Below, piece by piece: positions 14,320-15,318 of a stretch of 15,318 bases of DNA; position 1 is the stretch's first letter; the number at the start of each line of letters is the position of its first letter. Origin of the DNA: Actinomycetota bacterium (GTDB taxonomy: Bacteria; Actinomycetota; Acidimicrobiia; Acidimicrobiales; Ilumatobacteraceae); assembly GCA_009927375.1 (NCBI GenBank), contig RFNE01000264.1, positions 1 through 15,318 of the forward strand, given 5' to 3'. A program made the translations under genes and the position numbers. The notes beneath the pieces were generated by a model that made no database searches, was not told the origin of the DNA, and was given only the letters and a program-made list of their open reading frames with translations.

Positions 14320-14528
14320 GTGTTCCTCGGCGAAGACCTGCTCGCATGGCTCGTTCTTGCATTCGGCGGCGCGATGGCAGTGGCAACGTGCTTGCGTTGG
14401 TCCGTCCGCCACAGAATCGACAGGGTTCGACGGAACTTACTAAGCCGCCCGTCGTTCGCACGGTGACGTTCGCTCTCGTCGGCGCAATTGCCGCGGTGTG
14501 GGCACTTGGCTCGCTCATCGGGGGATAG
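14320..14528 (+). pseudogene. Small two-helix membrane protein after dnaB, one frameshift
   Basis: GTG-14320 follows the dnaB stop by 2 nt and has GGGGAG (14309-14314) 5 nt upstream. The frame reads FLGEDLLAWLVLAFGGAMAV, then derails into a soluble-looking Arg-rich run and stops at 14466. A second frame carries NVLALVRPPQNRQ, then VRTVTFALVGAIAAVWALG, and stops at 14528. Adding one G at 14382-14383 (GG to GGG) joins them as AMAVGNVLAL, giving exactly 69 residues with membrane segments at about 8-27 and 49-66. I do not recognise a family. Coupling to dnaB is seen; function is unknown. If the shift is real, the second part alone could start at an ATG at 14346. Confidence 0.65.
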
Positions 14529-14602
14529 TGGAGCGGGTGACGGGAATCGAACCCGCATTCTCAGCTTGGGAAGCTGATGTTCTGCCACTGAACTACACCC
14601 GC
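14529..14602 (-). tRNA. tRNA-Gly (anticodon CCC), CCA encoded
   Basis: On the minus strand the 7-bp acceptor stem GCGGGTG/CACCCGC, D arm, anticodon stem TCAGC/GCTGA, loop TTCCCAA and T arm (TTCGATTC loop region) all fold. The anticodon CCC (14568-14570 on plus as GGG) reads glycine GGG codons. The discriminator is U (14532), as usual for bacterial tRNA-Gly, followed by an encoded CCA (14531-14529). The 3' end directly abuts the TAG stop (14526-14528) of the convergent membrane protein gene. Confidence 0.97.
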
Positions 14603-14615
14603 CAGTGTTTCCGTG

Positions 14616-14621
14616 AGGGTA
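14616..14621 (-). promoter_or_regulatory. Candidate -10 box of tRNA-Gly
   Basis: TACCCT on the minus strand (14621 to 14616) lies 13 nt before the mature tRNA 5' end, giving a 5' trailer of about 6 nt. No strong -35 is seen. Confidence 0.35.
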
Positions 14622-14674
14622 GCAACGCGTTTCACGCATCATCCACCTGTTTCTCGGGCACTGAGCGCGTTCAC

Positions 14675-14680
14675 TAGGGT
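14675..14680 (+). promoter_or_regulatory. Candidate -10 box of dcd
   Basis: TAGGGT at 14675-14680 is followed by 8 nt and GTG-14689, with no Shine-Dalgarno between. The layout fits a leaderless transcript. Confidence 0.45.
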
Positions 14681-14688
14681 GCTTCGTT

Positions 14689-15255
14689 GTGATCCTTTCA
14701 GACCGCAGTATCCGTGAGGCCCTCGCGGCAGGGCGAATCGTGGTCGACCCCCTTGATGAGTCGTGTTTGCAGCCATCTTCGATCGACGTCAAGGTCTCGA
14801 ACCTGTTCCGCGTCTTTCGCAATCACACGGCCGCCGTCATCGACGTGAAGAAGGACTTGTCCGAATTGACCGAACTGGTCGAGGTCGGGCCCGATGATGC
14901 CTTCATGTTGCACCCCGGCGAGTTCGTCCTCGGATCCACGCTCGAGCGAGTCGCGATCGCTGATGACCTCGTCGCTCGTGTGGAGGGAAAGAGCTCGCTC
15001 GGCCGACTGGGACTCCTGATTCACTCGACTGCGGGGTTCATCGATGCTGGATTCGATGGGCACATCACGTTGGAGTTGTCGAACGTGGCGAATTTGCCGA
15101 TCACGTTGTATCCAAACATGAAGATTGGTCAGGTGAGCTTCATGACGATGACGACGCCAGCAGACAATCCCTACGGCAAGGGCGCGCGAGGATCGAAGTA
15201 TCAAGGTCAGCGCGGACCGACTCCTAGCCGATACTTCGAAAACTTCAAGCGCTGA
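14689..15255 (+). CDS. dcd: dCTP deaminase, probably bifunctional deaminase/dUTPase type
   Basis: Dcd converts dCTP to dUTP for dTMP synthesis. The 188-aa product has the trimeric Dcd core: MILSDRSIREAL, LQPSSIDVKV, EGKSSLGRLGLLIHSTAGFI (99-118), GFDGHITLELSN with the likely catalytic Glu129, and the C-terminal SKYQGQRGPTPSRYFENF that closes on the nucleotide. The sequence and length closely resemble the M. tuberculosis enzyme, which also has dUTPase activity; bifunctionality here is inferred from that likeness. The GTG start sits 8 nt after a TAGGGT box. It is transcribed alone and diverges from tRNA-Gly. Confidence 0.96.
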   Translation: MILSDRSIREALAAGRIVVDPLDESCLQPSSIDVKVSNLFRVFRNHTAAVIDVKKDLSELTELVEVGPDDAFMLHPGEFVLGSTLERVAIADDLVARVEGKSSLGRLGLLIHSTAGFIDAGFDGHITLELSNVANLPITLYPNMKIGQVSFMTMTTPADNPYGKGARGSKYQGQRGPTPSRYFENFKR

Positions 15256-15257
15256 CA

Positions 15258-15274
15258 CTCAACCTTGCGTTGAG
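15258..15274. terminator. Weak hairpin after dcd
   Basis: CTCAAC (15258-15263) and GTTGAG (15269-15274) form a 6-bp stem with a CTTGC loop, 3 nt after the dcd stop. No T-run follows, so it is a weak terminator at best. Nothing else is recognised up to the window edge. Confidence 0.3.
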
Positions 15275-15318
15275 CTCTTGATCAAACCTGTTTAGTCACC
15301 TGCGACGGGTGCACTTAA

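Noticed and set aside
1..15318. CRISPR array, insertion sequence, prophage or toxin-antitoxin system
   Set aside because: The only regular repeats are the parS sites, and no transposase, integrase, cas or toxin-like protein is encoded.

Overview
This window looks like the replication-origin-proximal region of an actinobacterial chromosome, probably from the class Acidimicrobiia. It is about 60% GC. The gene order parA-parB, cwlM-like, trxA/trxB, kinase, DUF6049-like, pcnA matches, from memory, the mycobacterial Rv3907-Rv3918 neighbourhood. DUF5318, rpsF-ssb-rpsR-rplI-dnaB and dcd are also typical actinobacterial genes. The class assignment is inference; the gene identities rest on visible motifs.

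Layout. 1-203: three parS palindromes spaced exactly 37 bp apart, possibly with the 3' end of an upstream gene. 204-1929 (+): parA and parB, overlapping. 1930-2011: a convergent gap with an 8-bp hairpin and a perfect DnaA box. 2012-4326 (-): trxB, trxA, then a CwlM-like pseudo-amidase that appears to start with ATT inside trxA. 4378-6279 (-): a small two-helix membrane protein downstream of a Ser/Thr kinase with a discoidin-like ectodomain. 6346-9146 (-): degV and a secreted, membrane-anchored DUF6049-like protein. 9166-11065 (+): pcnA (CCA tRNA nucleotidyltransferase) and DUF5318. 11187-14528 (+): rpsF-ssb-rpsR-rplI-dnaB and a small membrane protein. 14529-14602 (-): tRNA-Gly(CCC). 14689-15255 (+): dcd. 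15256-15318: a weak hairpin.

Two patterns cut across the window. First, five genes carry single-base losses, eight in all. Each is repaired by restoring one base, usually in a short G/C run (GGGG to GGG, CCC to CC), and the repaired lengths are then exact multiples of three. Three of the eight sit within 60 bp of pcnA and cancel, leaving the ORF open but scrambling about 20 residues. This looks more like homopolymer sequencing error than gene decay. Second, many genes (parA, degV, the DUF6049-like gene, pcnA, DUF5318, dcd and the 106-aa membrane gene) have a TANNNT -10 hexamer 6-8 nt before the start codon and no Shine-Dalgarno, the signature of leaderless transcripts. pcnA and the DUF6049-like gene diverge from -10 boxes that overlap by 5 bp, each exactly 7 nt from its GTG.

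Functionally the window combines chromosome segregation (ParABS), replication (DnaB, SSB, Dcd), translation (S6, S18, L9, tRNA-Gly, CCA addition), thiol redox (TrxBA) and a probable cell-wall control set: a CwlM-like protein whose amidase zinc ligands are gone, and a kinase with intact catalytic residues joined to an ectodomain resembling the C-terminus of mycobacterial MurJ (MviN). No MurJ transporter is present here. No CRISPR array, insertion sequence or prophage is visible.
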